This document shows, in pieces, positions 34,395-43,790 of a DNA stretch of 64,000 nt (position 1 is its first letter; the number at the start of each line of letters is the position of its first letter). The stretch comes from Lentisphaeria bacterium (lineage in GTDB: Bacteria > Verrucomicrobiota > Lentisphaeria > Victivallales > UBA1829). Under the pieces are notes generated by a model. The model saw nothing but the letters and a program-made list of their open reading frames with translations, was not told the origin of the DNA and ran no database searches. Where the stretch lies: contig DPDG01000062.1 in the NCBI GenBank assembly GCA_003526375.1, positions 29,685 through 93,684 on the forward strand, in the 5' to 3' direction. A program made the translations under genes and the position numbers.

Positions 34395-35843
34395 TTACGA
34401 TACGGTCAAATAATTCAGATAGAAATCTCTCAGATTGACCAATACAGCAACAGCCAGCAGGCCAAAGCGGAAGCATCTTTCCTGAGTGAGATATTTCCGC
34501 CGGTAAAGCTGTTCATACAAAAACAGGAAAGCCGGAAGAAACAGTATCAGAAAAACCTTGTGTCTGACCTGCATGGAAACAAAAGCGATTAAGAAACAAT
34601 AGCAGAGAAAAGAAAAAGCCAGAATAAACAGCTTCATATTATGCCCTTTCAAAGAGGCATACAGGAAAAGACATATTTTCGGCACAATGAAAATCTGGAA
34701 AACCATACCGATGCACGCGACGAAATAATCAATCCGGAACATCCGGAAAGCAGGATAGACCAGAGCGTCATGACCCACGTAAATCAGTCCCTCATGGATT
34801 TCACGCACCCAGGAAGTCACCCGGACAGGCGAAAAGAGAAAAGAAAACAAATACAGAACGGAATTGCTTTGCAGACGGGCTGCCGGAATCCCCGCATTTT
34901 CGTAATAATAAGTAAAACTTTCCGCCCGGTTCCGGAGAGTTTCCAGAATCGAGGTCTTCACCTCCGACGCCTGCAGGAATGAACTCATATTTAATGAAAC
35001 ATGACTGAGAATGAAAAGGAGAACCGCACTGACGAAAAGGATTATAAGAAAAAAAGTCAATTTCCTCATACCGGCGTATTTCTGCCGGACCTTCAATAAA
35101 AACAGCAGGAGAAACAGCAGCAGTCCGTTGGCAGCACGGAATATTCCGGAAAAAACAGCAAAAACGACTGATGATTTCCAGCGGTTGCGAAAAACGGAAT
35201 GAAGAGACAGCACAGCAAACAGAGACATGAAGACATCACGGTAAAGATGAACAACAGCATCACAGAAAATACTGTTCAGGACAATACAGGCAAAGGCAAG
35301 AAACGGAACGGGAGAACATTCTCTGCCCGGCAGCAGATCATAACCGAGACGCAGAGAAAAACCGACAACGAAAGATGCCGCCGCCCAATTCAGAGGCAGC
35401 AGGGCATAATGCTGGAATTTATCTGTAAACAGCTGAATCAGCCTCAGCGGAATACTGATCAAAACACCATAAACCTCAAACTTCTCATTTTCAATGCCGG
35501 ATATGATATTCTGTGCATTACAGAAAAAGTAGGAATCGTCGCCATACGGCGCGAAAGTATATCCATAAGTAAAATAATACGTAAAGAGCGCCATCATTCC
35601 CAGTATGGAAAAAATGCTGTAACTCAGTAAGACATACTTCCGAATCTCTTTCTCAAAGATTCTGCCGGACAAGGCGGACACAACGCAAAACCAGAAGAGC
35701 CATGCGCCAAAAGGCGCCGCGGAACGGCAGATGAATATACCGGCAACAGCGCAGAAAAAAGCGATCAGAGAGAAAACAAGATAGGATAAAAACAATATCT
35801 TGCCGTGCGGATGCCGTTCTTGTAAAATACCAGCGTCAGTCAT
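34395..35843 (-). CDS. Polytopic membrane protein, candidate repeat-unit polymerase or GT-C enzyme
   Basis: 482 residues from the ATG at 35843, with ten or more membrane segments. A soluble outer loop early in the protein carries YTFAPYGDDSYFFCNAQNI, an acidic-aromatic pattern like that of GT-C enzymes, and a second large loop lies near residues 300-360. In a Wzy-type cluster a polymerase is expected and no other gene here fits, so polymerase is the main candidate. Sequence similarity alone does not decide between Wzy and a GT-C transferase. Confidence 0.6.
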   Translation of the reverse strand: MTDAGILQERHPHGKILFLSYLVFSLIAFFCAVAGIFICRSAAPFGAWLFWFCVVSALSGRIFEKEIRKYVLLSYSIFSILGMMALFTYYFTYGYTFAPYGDDSYFFCNAQNIISGIENEKFEVYGVLISIPLRLIQLFTDKFQHYALLPLNWAAASFVVGFSLRLGYDLLPGRECSPVPFLAFACIVLNSIFCDAVVHLYRDVFMSLFAVLSLHSVFRNRWKSSVVFAVFSGIFRAANGLLLFLLLFLLKVRQKYAGMRKLTFFLIILFVSAVLLFILSHVSLNMSSFLQASEVKTSILETLRNRAESFTYYYENAGIPAARLQSNSVLYLFSFLFSPVRVTSWVREIHEGLIYVGHDALVYPAFRMFRIDYFVACIGMVFQIFIVPKICLFLYASLKGHNMKLFILAFSFLCYCFLIAFVSMQVRHKVFLILFLPAFLFLYEQLYRRKYLTQERCFRFGLLAVAVLVNLRDFYLNYLTVS

Positions 35844-35906
35844 AAAATAAATCTGCAAAAACAAAAAAGAGAGCTGTGTCCGGAGAAAGAGTCAGTCTTA
35901 TACATC

Positions 35907-37121
35907 TCAACAGCCTGAAAATTCTTTCCCGCCGTGAGCCTTGAATATTTTCATCGCGGAGTAGGCGGCGCGGGTTACAGCAGGAATCCGCGCCTTCAAC
36001 AGGCAGTGCTGTTCGGACAGGTTGATATTCCCGGAAAAGTCATAATTCAAAACATTCTCAAGCGCACAGACATATTTCCGGCTGCCGTAAACATACTCTG
36101 CCATGCCGGAGGCTTTGGAACTGTATGACAGCAAAACGGTCGGGACATATGCCGTCATGGCATTAATCGCGCAGTGCATTCTGGCGGCAATACACAAATC
36201 ACATTTGATCAGTTCTGTTTTGGTCGCAATGAAGCCAAGCCCGCGGGGCAGCAGGCGCACTCTTGACCGCAACGTCTCAGGCAGACTGCGATAAAGTTCA
36301 TTCAGATAAGAATAATCATCGTCTATGCCCTCATCCGGCGGGCAGACATGGGGAACCAGGATAATCTCACAGGGAAACATCTCCAGCAGTTTCCCGACGA
36401 GCAACCGATGCTCAGCAATACCGTTCTTGCGTCCCTGTCCTGTATAGCAGAGCGACAACGGGCTCAGATTCAAAGCAATTTTTTCCGGTATCGCCCCGGA
36501 AAAAGATCCGGTCTCTTTTGTAATCTCCGCAGCGACAGTAAAAGCCGGGTCGGCACATTCCAGAAGCCGCCCGCCAAGACCGATTGAATTCAAATACTCT
36601 GTTGACTTTTTCTCGCGGGAGGTAATTCCGGAAATGCGGAGCAGGTGTTCCTTCACCTTCTTCTCCACCCCCGGATTGGCGGAAAACGGACCGACAGAAG
36701 CTCCCCACAGAATATAGTGTCTTCCGTTTTTTTCACAATAATCACCGAAAAGCATCAAGGCAGACGGATATTCTTTATTGTCGGGAGACAGCGTATAGAT
36801 ATCGCCGCCGATGGAGAGCACATAATCGTATTTTTTTTCAGTTGCCGTCTCTTTGAGATCAAACATCACAGGAATCTCAATCCCCAGGCAGGCAGCCAGA
36901 CGCCTTGCCAACCGGGGAAAGGAAAAACGGCTGATGAAACGTCTCGTGATAATCTCCAGCCCGCAGTCAGCCAGCATCTTCCGGTCATAATCAGGAGAAA
37001 GAGTGGCATAGGTAATCTCAGCCTGCGGGTCAAATGCCCGGAGGATATTGACACTCCCTCTCACAATAGCCTCACAGCCGTAGTTATATACTCCATTAAT
37101 TCCAATCAGCAGATATTTCAT
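35907..37121 (-). CDS. Polysaccharide pyruvyl transferase family protein
   Basis: 404 residues. The pattern fits the pyruvyltransferase family: GINGVYNYGCEAIVRGSVNIL at the N-terminus, YVLSIGGDIYTLSPD, ILWGASVGPFSANP, a CIAARMHCAINAMTAYVPTVLLSYS segment where RMH is characteristic, and a final helical tail. These enzymes add a pyruvate ketal to sugars using PEP. GAGGAG precedes the ATG. The FrhB-type protein often found beside such genes is two genes upstream. Confidence 0.88.
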   Translation of the reverse strand: MKYLLIGINGVYNYGCEAIVRGSVNILRAFDPQAEITYATLSPDYDRKMLADCGLEIITRRFISRFSFPRLARRLAACLGIEIPVMFDLKETATEKKYDYVLSIGGDIYTLSPDNKEYPSALMLFGDYCEKNGRHYILWGASVGPFSANPGVEKKVKEHLLRISGITSREKKSTEYLNSIGLGGRLLECADPAFTVAAEITKETGSFSGAIPEKIALNLSPLSLCYTGQGRKNGIAEHRLLVGKLLEMFPCEIILVPHVCPPDEGIDDDYSYLNELYRSLPETLRSRVRLLPRGLGFIATKTELIKCDLCIAARMHCAINAMTAYVPTVLLSYSSKASGMAEYVYGSRKYVCALENVLNYDFSGNINLSEQHCLLKARIPAVTRAAYSAMKIFKAHGGKEFSGC

Positions 37122-37128
37122 TGTCTCC

Positions 37129-38343
37129 TCATTTTCTTATCAGGAACCGTCCCGCTTTACGGCATGCCCGCCTGCTCACATCAACGGTTTTCTGAACAAA
37201 AGACGGCATATACCGATAGACGAAATATAAAAAGCGGTCTCTCCATGTCGCGTTGCCAAGATAATCAAAAAAGACCAGTCTGGAAAGCAGCGGAGTTCCA
37301 GGATTCTTTTTCCGCAGGTATCCGGCAATCAGCCTGTCCATCATGGCATCCCACTGATAATCTATCCCTTTCAGGAAATGATGTTCCCTGTAGTATTTCA
37401 CAGTTCTCTCCAGTCCTTCCGAAATGGAGACCGAAGCGGAAAAATCAGGACATGCCTCCTTCAGCTTGTGATTATCATAACAGGCATCCAGAGCCCGATC
37501 CCCCAGTAAAATACCCCGGATAGCGGGCAAAGTGCCGGCGGCATATTCCGACGGGATATCCACAGTAAGAGGTTCGCAATTCAAGACCTTTCCGACAATG
37601 GAAAGTATTTCACGCCATGACAGAGGTTCATCCCCGCAAAGGTTGAAAATCTCATTCTTTGCTTTCGGGTTTCCGAATAAATCAACCAACGCATATGCAA
37701 AATCTTCCGTATGCATCACTGTCGCAAGCGCTTTTCCCTGATCCCAAAGAAAAACCGGCTTGCCTGCCAGTATCCGCCCTGCAAAAGTCCAGTGATAACC
37801 ATAGACAGGCATGATTCCATAGGGAATTCTTGTATTTCCATATGTAATTGCAGGCCTGACGACGGTATAAGAAACATCATCGGAAAATTGATATGTTTTC
37901 AGAAAATGCTCACATGCAGCCTTATTCACACTATATTCCCAGACGGGATTTCCCGTTGCCGGCATATCTTCCCTGAGTTTCCCCTGTGCATTTCTGCGGT
38001 CATATGCACCTACGGAGGAAATGAAGATCAACTGGCGGCACCGTCTCTCAAAGATGCGCAGAGTCCTGGCCAGATCACTGACGGAATAAGAAAGAAAATC
38101 GACGACGACATCAAACTGCAAATCACCGAGGACGGAATGCACCCTGTCTTCCAGTGTGCTGATATCGCCCTGGAGAAAAAAAGCGCCTTCCGGAAGTTCT
38201 TTCTTCGTGCGTCCCCGGTTAAGCACATAGGTTCTGTGCCCTTTCTCTATTGAACGCATCAGAACGTCACTGCCGATTGTACCGGTCCCTCCAATCAGCA
38301 AAACACGGAAAGCCGCAGATTTCTCCTCTTTCGGCAGGCTCAT
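37129..38343 (-). CDS. NAD-dependent epimerase/dehydratase (extended SDR)
   Basis: 404 residues. Rossmann motif LLIGGTGTIGSDVL (about 15-28), QLIFISSVGAYD with the catalytic Ser, and YSVNKAACEHF carrying the Y-x3-K pair. The C-terminal substrate domain is longer than in GalE-like members and ends in a basic tail. It probably converts an NDP-sugar for this cluster; the exact reaction is open. Its start overlaps the stop of the FrhB fusion gene (ATGA). Confidence 0.82.
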   Translation of the reverse strand: MSLPKEEKSAAFRVLLIGGTGTIGSDVLMRSIEKGHRTYVLNRGRTKKELPEGAFFLQGDISTLEDRVHSVLGDLQFDVVVDFLSYSVSDLARTLRIFERRCRQLIFISSVGAYDRRNAQGKLREDMPATGNPVWEYSVNKAACEHFLKTYQFSDDVSYTVVRPAITYGNTRIPYGIMPVYGYHWTFAGRILAGKPVFLWDQGKALATVMHTEDFAYALVDLFGNPKAKNEIFNLCGDEPLSWREILSIVGKVLNCEPLTVDIPSEYAAGTLPAIRGILLGDRALDACYDNHKLKEACPDFSASVSISEGLERTVKYYREHHFLKGIDYQWDAMMDRLIAGYLRKKNPGTPLLSRLVFFDYLGNATWRDRFLYFVYRYMPSFVQKTVDVSRRACRKAGRFLIRK

Positions 38344-40172
38344 TTATGGCTCCAGTCAATATTTTCTTCAATTTTTACTGCGGGATTGCCTGAAAACAAA
38401 GTTCGCGGAGGAATTTTGGAAAACACAAAAGAACGTGCTCCGGCAATGGCTCCATTCCCCATCGTGACTCCTTTGGCAATCATTGCACCGTCACCGATCC
38501 AGCAATAATCGCCAATCTTTACGGAAGATGCAATTTTATAACCTTTCAGATGAATTGTATGGGCGTCATAATCACGAATCACGACATTACGCCCGATCAG
38601 ACAGCGTCTTCCGATCGTAATCCTTTTCGCACAGACAATCTGGCAGTTGATGTTGCATCCGGCGCCTTCCCCTCCGGCAAGCTGCAGAACCCCACCTGAA
38701 AAAATCTGAATATCCGCACCGGCCCAGATGGAAAAATCATCGAAAGTGCTGAGCACGGCATCTTTTTCAATATAAATTCTTGTTTCCTGTCTGGAGCCTC
38801 TGATTTTCTTCAAACCGACAATCAACATTCCTTTGACATTAACCTCCGCTCCCCCGGCGATCTCCCAGACACAGTGGGAACAGGGCAGAATAAAATCTCC
38901 ATGAAAAACGGAAGCATGAACAGCCCTTGTAAAAAAATTAAGCCTGATGAACTGCATCCAAATCAACGGATTGTATCCCATGCAGTAACGCATATGAAGA
39001 AGGGGACGCAAAATGGAACGGACTTTATTTTTGAAACGGAGCGGTATCTTATCCTTCCAAGTCATCGGGAAATACTTCGCCGCAACCTGATCAAAAGGCA
39101 GATCGTCAACGTCGTTGAAAAAAGTATCCCGCGAAACTGCCGGATGTTTCAGGGAATGCAGCAAATGATGATTTTTCTCCAGCACTTCCGCAAATAAAAC
39201 TTTTTTCCAGAGACACTGTTCCCGTACCGCGTTAAAGAATTCCATCCCTTTTTCCGTATTGCAGATCAGCAATGAGGCGCCTTTGTCGTCATCCAGCTCC
39301 GGAGCGACCGACTCGATTCCCCAGAAATCTCCCAGCGTAATATCGGAATTATGCTGTGCGCTCTTGTAATTGCATTCATAACAGGATGGACGGCAGAAAA
39401 TCCCTGACCTCAGATATCCCCGTGTGAAGTTGTCGACGGTTCCCGTTCCGTAATAGGATTTCCCGTTTTCAAATTCCGCCTTGAAAGTGAGCTCCCGCCA
39501 GCCCAATTCCTTGTTTTTCGCCTTGACATATGTAATCTTCGAGCCATATTTCTTTTCCAGAGAATCCAGATGTTTCCTGAAAACCTTCGGAGAATTGATC
39601 CCCCTGCACACATAGTCGCAAACAATCAAATCAACGGTATCAACGCCGTCCAGATACAGCCGGAGCGCCGCCATCTGGCAGGGACTGCCGCAGACAAGAA
39701 CCTTTTTCCCGTCCAACAGCAATTTCTTCACCTGACGGAAAAATCCCGCAGTATCGCTCTGAAGATACTTGGAACTCCGCAGACGTTCCAGGTCCGCCGG
39801 ATGGTCCGTCAGAAAATGGTGAACATGAAAATCCCCGGAATAAACGGCGCCGCCGACATATCCTCCCGCTTGAAAAACCTGATTCGCCAGCAAGGAAAAG
39901 GCGCCGCCGCTGGTACTGTCCAGACGTACCGGCAAGTCCTTATTCACCACAGCATAATATTCCGGTTTGAACGTTCTGGCTTTCTTCTGAATTTTCAAAT
40001 TCAATTCGGGGCAGACCTTCTCGCAGAGATGGCAATCAACGCATTTCGACGGATCAACCTCCGGATACCAGAATCCTTCCTTATCTGTCTGGAAAGAGAT
40101 CGCCCCTTTCGGGCAGATATCACCGCAAGCCTTGCAGCCGGTACAGTTTTCTTTTCTTTTCAAATCAATCAT
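38340..40172 (-). CDS. Ferredoxin-FrhB-like protein fused to a hexapeptide acetyltransferase
   Basis: 610 residues in three parts. Residues 1-55 hold two [4Fe-4S] motifs (CTGCKACGDICP and CVDCHLCEKVCP). Residues 75-400 follow the coenzyme F420 hydrogenase/dehydrogenase beta-subunit family (FrhB N and C), with STSGGAFSLLANQVF, KVLVCGSPCQMAALR and NSDITLGDFWGIESV. Residues 430-610 form a left-handed beta-helix acetyltransferase (GRRCLIGRNVVIRDYD, IGDYCWIGDGAMIAKGVTMG). FrhB-type proteins occur in polysaccharide clusters next to pyruvyltransferases, but are usually separate from the acetyltransferase. F420 itself is unlikely; flavin is the expected cofactor. Confidence 0.85.
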   Translation of the reverse strand: MIDLKRKENCTGCKACGDICPKGAISFQTDKEGFWYPEVDPSKCVDCHLCEKVCPELNLKIQKKARTFKPEYYAVVNKDLPVRLDSTSGGAFSLLANQVFQAGGYVGGAVYSGDFHVHHFLTDHPADLERLRSSKYLQSDTAGFFRQVKKLLLDGKKVLVCGSPCQMAALRLYLDGVDTVDLIVCDYVCRGINSPKVFRKHLDSLEKKYGSKITYVKAKNKELGWRELTFKAEFENGKSYYGTGTVDNFTRGYLRSGIFCRPSCYECNYKSAQHNSDITLGDFWGIESVAPELDDDKGASLLICNTEKGMEFFNAVREQCLWKKVLFAEVLEKNHHLLHSLKHPAVSRDTFFNDVDDLPFDQVAAKYFPMTWKDKIPLRFKNKVRSILRPLLHMRYCMGYNPLIWMQFIRLNFFTRAVHASVFHGDFILPCSHCVWEIAGGAEVNVKGMLIVGLKKIRGSRQETRIYIEKDAVLSTFDDFSIWAGADIQIFSGGVLQLAGGEGAGCNINCQIVCAKRITIGRRCLIGRNVVIRDYDAHTIHLKGYKIASSVKIGDYCWIGDGAMIAKGVTMGNGAIAGARSFVFSKIPPRTLFSGNPAVKIEENIDWSHK

Positions 40173-40189
40173 AACCGATGAAACTACCC

Positions 40190-41191
40190 TTAAAAATACA
40201 ACATTGTTCCAGACCAGGAGTAACCGACCCCGAATCCTGCAATCATAACTTTGAAATCGGGAAGGATATGTTTCCCGTTCATCGCATCGGCGATTGCTAT
40301 CGGCAAGGTCGAAGAAACAGTGTTGCCCGTGTTCTCCAGATTCATATAATATTTTGACTTATCAATCTTACAGATCTTCCGGATGGTGTCCAGCATGAAT
40401 TTATTTGCCTGGTGAAAGAGAAAATAATCTACTTCGTCTTTCCGCATCGAGTTCTTTGCCAGAATATCATTCACAAGTTCAGGAACGACAGAAAGAGTGA
40501 AATTAAAAATCTTCGAACCATCCATAAACAGATGGTCCGAAGAATGAATCAATCCGTATTCGTCAACCATATCATCGCCGGCAGGGCATTTCTGCCGGGC
40601 ACCACCATTTTTCACAATCAGATTCTCTGCCCCGCGGCCGTCCGTTCCGAAAACAAAATTTCCGATCCGGGCAAAACCGGAAGCGGAAACCAGCGTTGCG
40701 GCAGCGCCATCTCCGAAAAGAGAACGATTCCCCTTGTCCTTCTGATGAATATACTTGCTGTATGTCTCCGCTGTCAGAAGCAGGATATGATTTGCCGACT
40801 GGGATTTCAGCAGCCCTGCCGCAAGGGAAAGTCCATAGGCGTAACCGGAACAGCCGAGATTGAAATCCAAAGCTCCCGACTTTACAGGAATGCCAAGCCT
40901 GTCCTGGATGATGCAGGCGCTTGTAGGCAGAAAATAATCCGGGCTCTGGGTGCAAAATAAAATAAAGTCGATGTCCGCCGGCTGAATCCCGTGTTCGGAG
41001 AACAGTTTTTCCGCAGCTTTGACAGCCATATCCGCCGCAGTTTCAGACTCTCCTGCAATATGCCGCTTGAGGATTCCCGTCTTTGCAGAAACTTTTTCCA
41101 CATTCCATTCGGGAAATTCCGCAATGAGTTCCTCGTTTGTAAATTCCCTTTCAGGCAAATAATAAGATATCGCTTTAATATATGCGTCCAT
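40190..41191 (-). CDS. 3-oxoacyl-ACP synthase III (FabH-like)
   Basis: 333 residues from the ATG at 41191 (AGGGG upstream; a GTG two codons earlier is possible). The catalytic triad is visible: Cys in DFNLGCSGYAYGLSLAAG (about residue 112), His in FLFHQANKFMLDTI (about 245) and Asn in LENTGNTVSSTLPIAI (about 275). KAS III enzymes condense acyl-CoA with malonyl-ACP. This copy is inside the polysaccharide cluster, next to a dedicated ACP and reductase, so it likely makes a short acyl group for sugar decoration or a keto-acid intermediate rather than starting bulk fatty acid synthesis. Confidence 0.88.
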   Translation of the reverse strand: MDAYIKAISYYLPEREFTNEELIAEFPEWNVEKVSAKTGILKRHIAGESETAADMAVKAAEKLFSEHGIQPADIDFILFCTQSPDYFLPTSACIIQDRLGIPVKSGALDFNLGCSGYAYGLSLAAGLLKSQSANHILLLTAETYSKYIHQKDKGNRSLFGDGAAATLVSASGFARIGNFVFGTDGRGAENLIVKNGGARQKCPAGDDMVDEYGLIHSSDHLFMDGSKIFNFTLSVVPELVNDILAKNSMRKDEVDYFLFHQANKFMLDTIRKICKIDKSKYYMNLENTGNTVSSTLPIAIADAMNGKHILPDFKVMIAGFGVGYSWSGTMLYF

Positions 41192-41208
41192 AGTCACCCC
41201 TGTGTTGA

Positions 41209-41949
41209 TCAGTTCAGTGTTCTGCCGCCGTCAATGACAATTTTCTGACCGGTCATCCATCTGGACGCCGGACTCAACAGAAAAACAATGAAATCCGCAA
41301 TATCTTCCGGAGTCCCGTATCCAAAAGGATACAACTTTTCATTTTCATTGAATTCATCCTCTGTAAAAGTCATCTTTTGCAGCAATCCGGTTCTAACGAT
41401 ACCAGGCATCAGTGTATTGACCCGAATCTTTCTGTGAGCAACTTCTTTCGCCAGCACTCGGGCATAAGCAGCCATTGCCGCTTTAGCAGAAGCATATGCC
41501 GCAGATCCGGTCTCTGCAACGCTGTCGGCAAGAAAGGAAGATATGAACACAATGGAAGCTCCTTTTGAAATCTTCTTCCCCTGCATCAATGCCGTCATCA
41601 GATTTACTGTTCCGAAGAAATTGGTTTCAAACAAAGCCAGAAGCCTTTCATATGCCATATGCCGACATGGAATCGTATCCGTTGTGCCTGCACAATGTAC
41701 GATCCCGTCAAGTTTCGGCAGCATCTCCGCCAGAACTCCGATTTCAGCCGGATTTCTCTGATCGGCGGAATGAACGGCATGTCCTTCGCCGGAAAGCAGG
41801 CTCAATGTCTCCTCGAGCCGCCCCCTGTCCCGGGCAGTCCCGATAATTTTCGCTCCCATTCGGGAACATGCCACCGCCGCGGCGCGCCCGATACCGGAGG
41901 AGGCTCCGGTTATCAGAATATACTTTCCGGCAAGAGAAAAATCAGGCAT
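41209..41949 (-). CDS. Short-chain dehydrogenase, 3-oxoacyl-ACP reductase type
   Basis: 246 residues from the ATG at 41949 (AGGAAAAG upstream), overlapping the ACP stop by eight bases. TGASSGIGRA is the cofactor loop, IVHCAGTTD the NAG-equivalent, FISSFLADS the catalytic Ser region, and YASAKAAMAAYA the Tyr-x3-Lys. It ends SRWMTGQKIVIDGGRTLN, a FabG-like C-terminus. With the ACP and KAS III it forms a three-gene acyl-building module. Confidence 0.86.
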   Translation of the reverse strand: MPDFSLAGKYILITGASSGIGRAAAVACSRMGAKIIGTARDRGRLEETLSLLSGEGHAVHSADQRNPAEIGVLAEMLPKLDGIVHCAGTTDTIPCRHMAYERLLALFETNFFGTVNLMTALMQGKKISKGASIVFISSFLADSVAETGSAAYASAKAAMAAYARVLAKEVAHRKIRVNTLMPGIVRTGLLQKMTFTEDEFNENEKLYPFGYGTPEDIADFIVFLLSPASRWMTGQKIVIDGGRTLN

Positions 41950-42178
41950 TTTTCTTTTCCTGTATAAAATCGAACAGCTCCTTGACGGTGTCACATGCTC
42001 TGATCTCATCCGCCGTAATATCAAGATTGAATTCCATTTTGACCATGGCAATAACCCCCAGAGTGCTTAAAGAATTCCAGTCTTCAAGCTCAGTAAACAC
42101 GGTGTCAGCGCCGATTGCCCCATCTTCCATATCCTCAAATTCATCGGCAAATCTTTTGATGAAATCACCCAGACTCAT
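41942..42178 (-). CDS. Acyl carrier protein
   Basis: 78 residues, acidic, four-helix pattern. The phosphopantetheine serine lies in ELEDWNSLSTLGVIAMV (about residue 36), a WNSL variant of the usual DSL motif seen in ACPs of polysaccharide and secondary pathways. It carries the growing acyl chain for the adjacent synthase and reductase. Its stop overlaps the reductase start. Confidence 0.88.
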   Translation of the reverse strand: MSLGDFIKRFADEFEDMEDGAIGADTVFTELEDWNSLSTLGVIAMVKMEFNLDITADEIRACDTVKELFDFIQEKKNA

Positions 42179-42249
42179 ATCAATATCTCCTTATCGTTTG
42201 TTGAACAGCTTCGATATGGCGCAAACGGAGTTCACGCCGGCATGAATTA

Positions 42250-43776
42250 TCATATAGAAAAACGGCTTCTCAAATGAGCCATTATCAAGACTCTGGTTCT
42301 CCGGTCGATGCCGAAAACATAGACCGAGAATGCCACGCTCAAAACAGAAAAGAAAGCCACCGTGCCCAATCTCGCAATCCCCGCCCCCATATAAAAACGA
42401 ATCAGGAGGGGAAGTATCACTGCAATACAGGCAACAGTAACTGTCGGAAACAAAAGCTGCCTGCAATAATAACCCGGGGAAATATTCTGTAATTTCCAAA
42501 GCAGAAATATTTTAACGAAAAATGCAGCAGCAAATCCGGCAGCAATCTGGACAATGAATAACGTCTCCGGCGGAAATCCCCATTTGAATAATAGATAAGA
42601 TACAGGCAGAACAAGCAGAAATGCACTTCCTGCCATCAACTGATTCTCCTTAATCCGCCCGGCTGCGCGGAAAACAGAACCGAAGGAAAGATCAAAAGAC
42701 TGTACAAGAGTATAAATTAAAATCAGGCGTGTAAACAGAGTCGCATAATCCGGAACTTTTGAAAGCCATAATTTTAAAATAATCTCCATTTCCAGCAACA
42801 GGGGAAGCGTTAAAAGAAGCAGAAGATAAAAAGTGAAACGGGCACTCCCGAAAACAAGATGATTCATATACGTAATATTGTCCGCTGCACATGACTTGAT
42901 AATCTGCGGATCGACTGCCATTCGGAAATTATTGACAAACCCCGTGACAGCGGTATTGACCTGAAAAGCGATAGCGGCGGCGGCATTGACCAACGCGCCG
43001 AAAAAAATGTTCAATAAAACATTCCCCCCCTGAATCATCGCCATCAAAGCCAGACTTCCGAACAGATACCAGGAGGAAAAGGATATCATCTGAGGCAGAA
43101 AAGCCCTGTCGTAAACCAGCCGGAAGCGATAAGCGGGAAAATGCAGACGGCAGAATACGAAATAAACGGTAAATATGCCGGCACTGACCAAAAACAGCAG
43201 GAATGCATACCCTTCCAATTTATCTATTGCCACAATCTGCAGCAAAAATACAACCCCCAGTCTCAGCACCGCTTCCAATATGCCGAGATAAGAAAAGAAA
43301 ACCATCCGTTCATGGGCGATGATCGCCGCATAATAAGGCACCTGAAGAACCTGCAGAATACAGGACAATGTGCAGAACTGATAGACAAAATTCATTGCCC
43401 CGATCCGGTCCGCCGGAATGTTCAGCCTGGTATTGACGAACCACAGACCAAACGTTTCGGCAATCAATAAGATCAGAATGGCAAAATAAACATGGATTGT
43501 GACGCTTGAGGCAAACGCTGTCGCGGCGTTCCCCTGCTGCTCCTTTCCCAATTCAAAAGCGATATAACGGTTCGTGGTACTGCTCAGAGCCCCGTTAAAG
43601 AAAGCCATCATGATGACAATGCCGCCAATCAGATTATAAATACCGAAATCCGCCTCGCCCAGGACCCGCAGGACAATCCGGGTCGTATATAGCGTAATCA
43701 GCATAAGCAGAAGCATGCGGATATACAGAAAAACAGTATTTTTAACGATTCGTCTGCTGTTGCCCGACTGTTTCAT
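42250..43776 (-). CDS. Polysaccharide flippase (Wzx/MATE-like)
   Basis: 508 residues from the ATG at 43776, with about 14 membrane segments. NTVFLYIRMLLLMLITLYTTRIVLRVLGEADFGIYNLIGG is the family's N-terminal region, with the conserved L-G-x-x-D-F-G-I-Y text. It carries the lipid-linked repeat unit across the inner membrane. Together with the candidate polymerase it implies a Wzx/Wzy-type pathway. The gene lies 14 bp after wecB on the same strand. Confidence 0.88.
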   Translation of the reverse strand: MKQSGNSRRIVKNTVFLYIRMLLLMLITLYTTRIVLRVLGEADFGIYNLIGGIVIMMAFFNGALSSTTNRYIAFELGKEQQGNAATAFASSVTIHVYFAILILLIAETFGLWFVNTRLNIPADRIGAMNFVYQFCTLSCILQVLQVPYYAAIIAHERMVFFSYLGILEAVLRLGVVFLLQIVAIDKLEGYAFLLFLVSAGIFTVYFVFCRLHFPAYRFRLVYDRAFLPQMISFSSWYLFGSLALMAMIQGGNVLLNIFFGALVNAAAAIAFQVNTAVTGFVNNFRMAVDPQIIKSCAADNITYMNHLVFGSARFTFYLLLLLTLPLLLEMEIILKLWLSKVPDYATLFTRLILIYTLVQSFDLSFGSVFRAAGRIKENQLMAGSAFLLVLPVSYLLFKWGFPPETLFIVQIAAGFAAAFFVKIFLLWKLQNISPGYYCRQLLFPTVTVACIAVILPLLIRFYMGAGIARLGTVAFFSVLSVAFSVYVFGIDRRTRVLIMAHLRSRFSI

Positions 43777-43790
43777 AGAGTTCCCAACAA

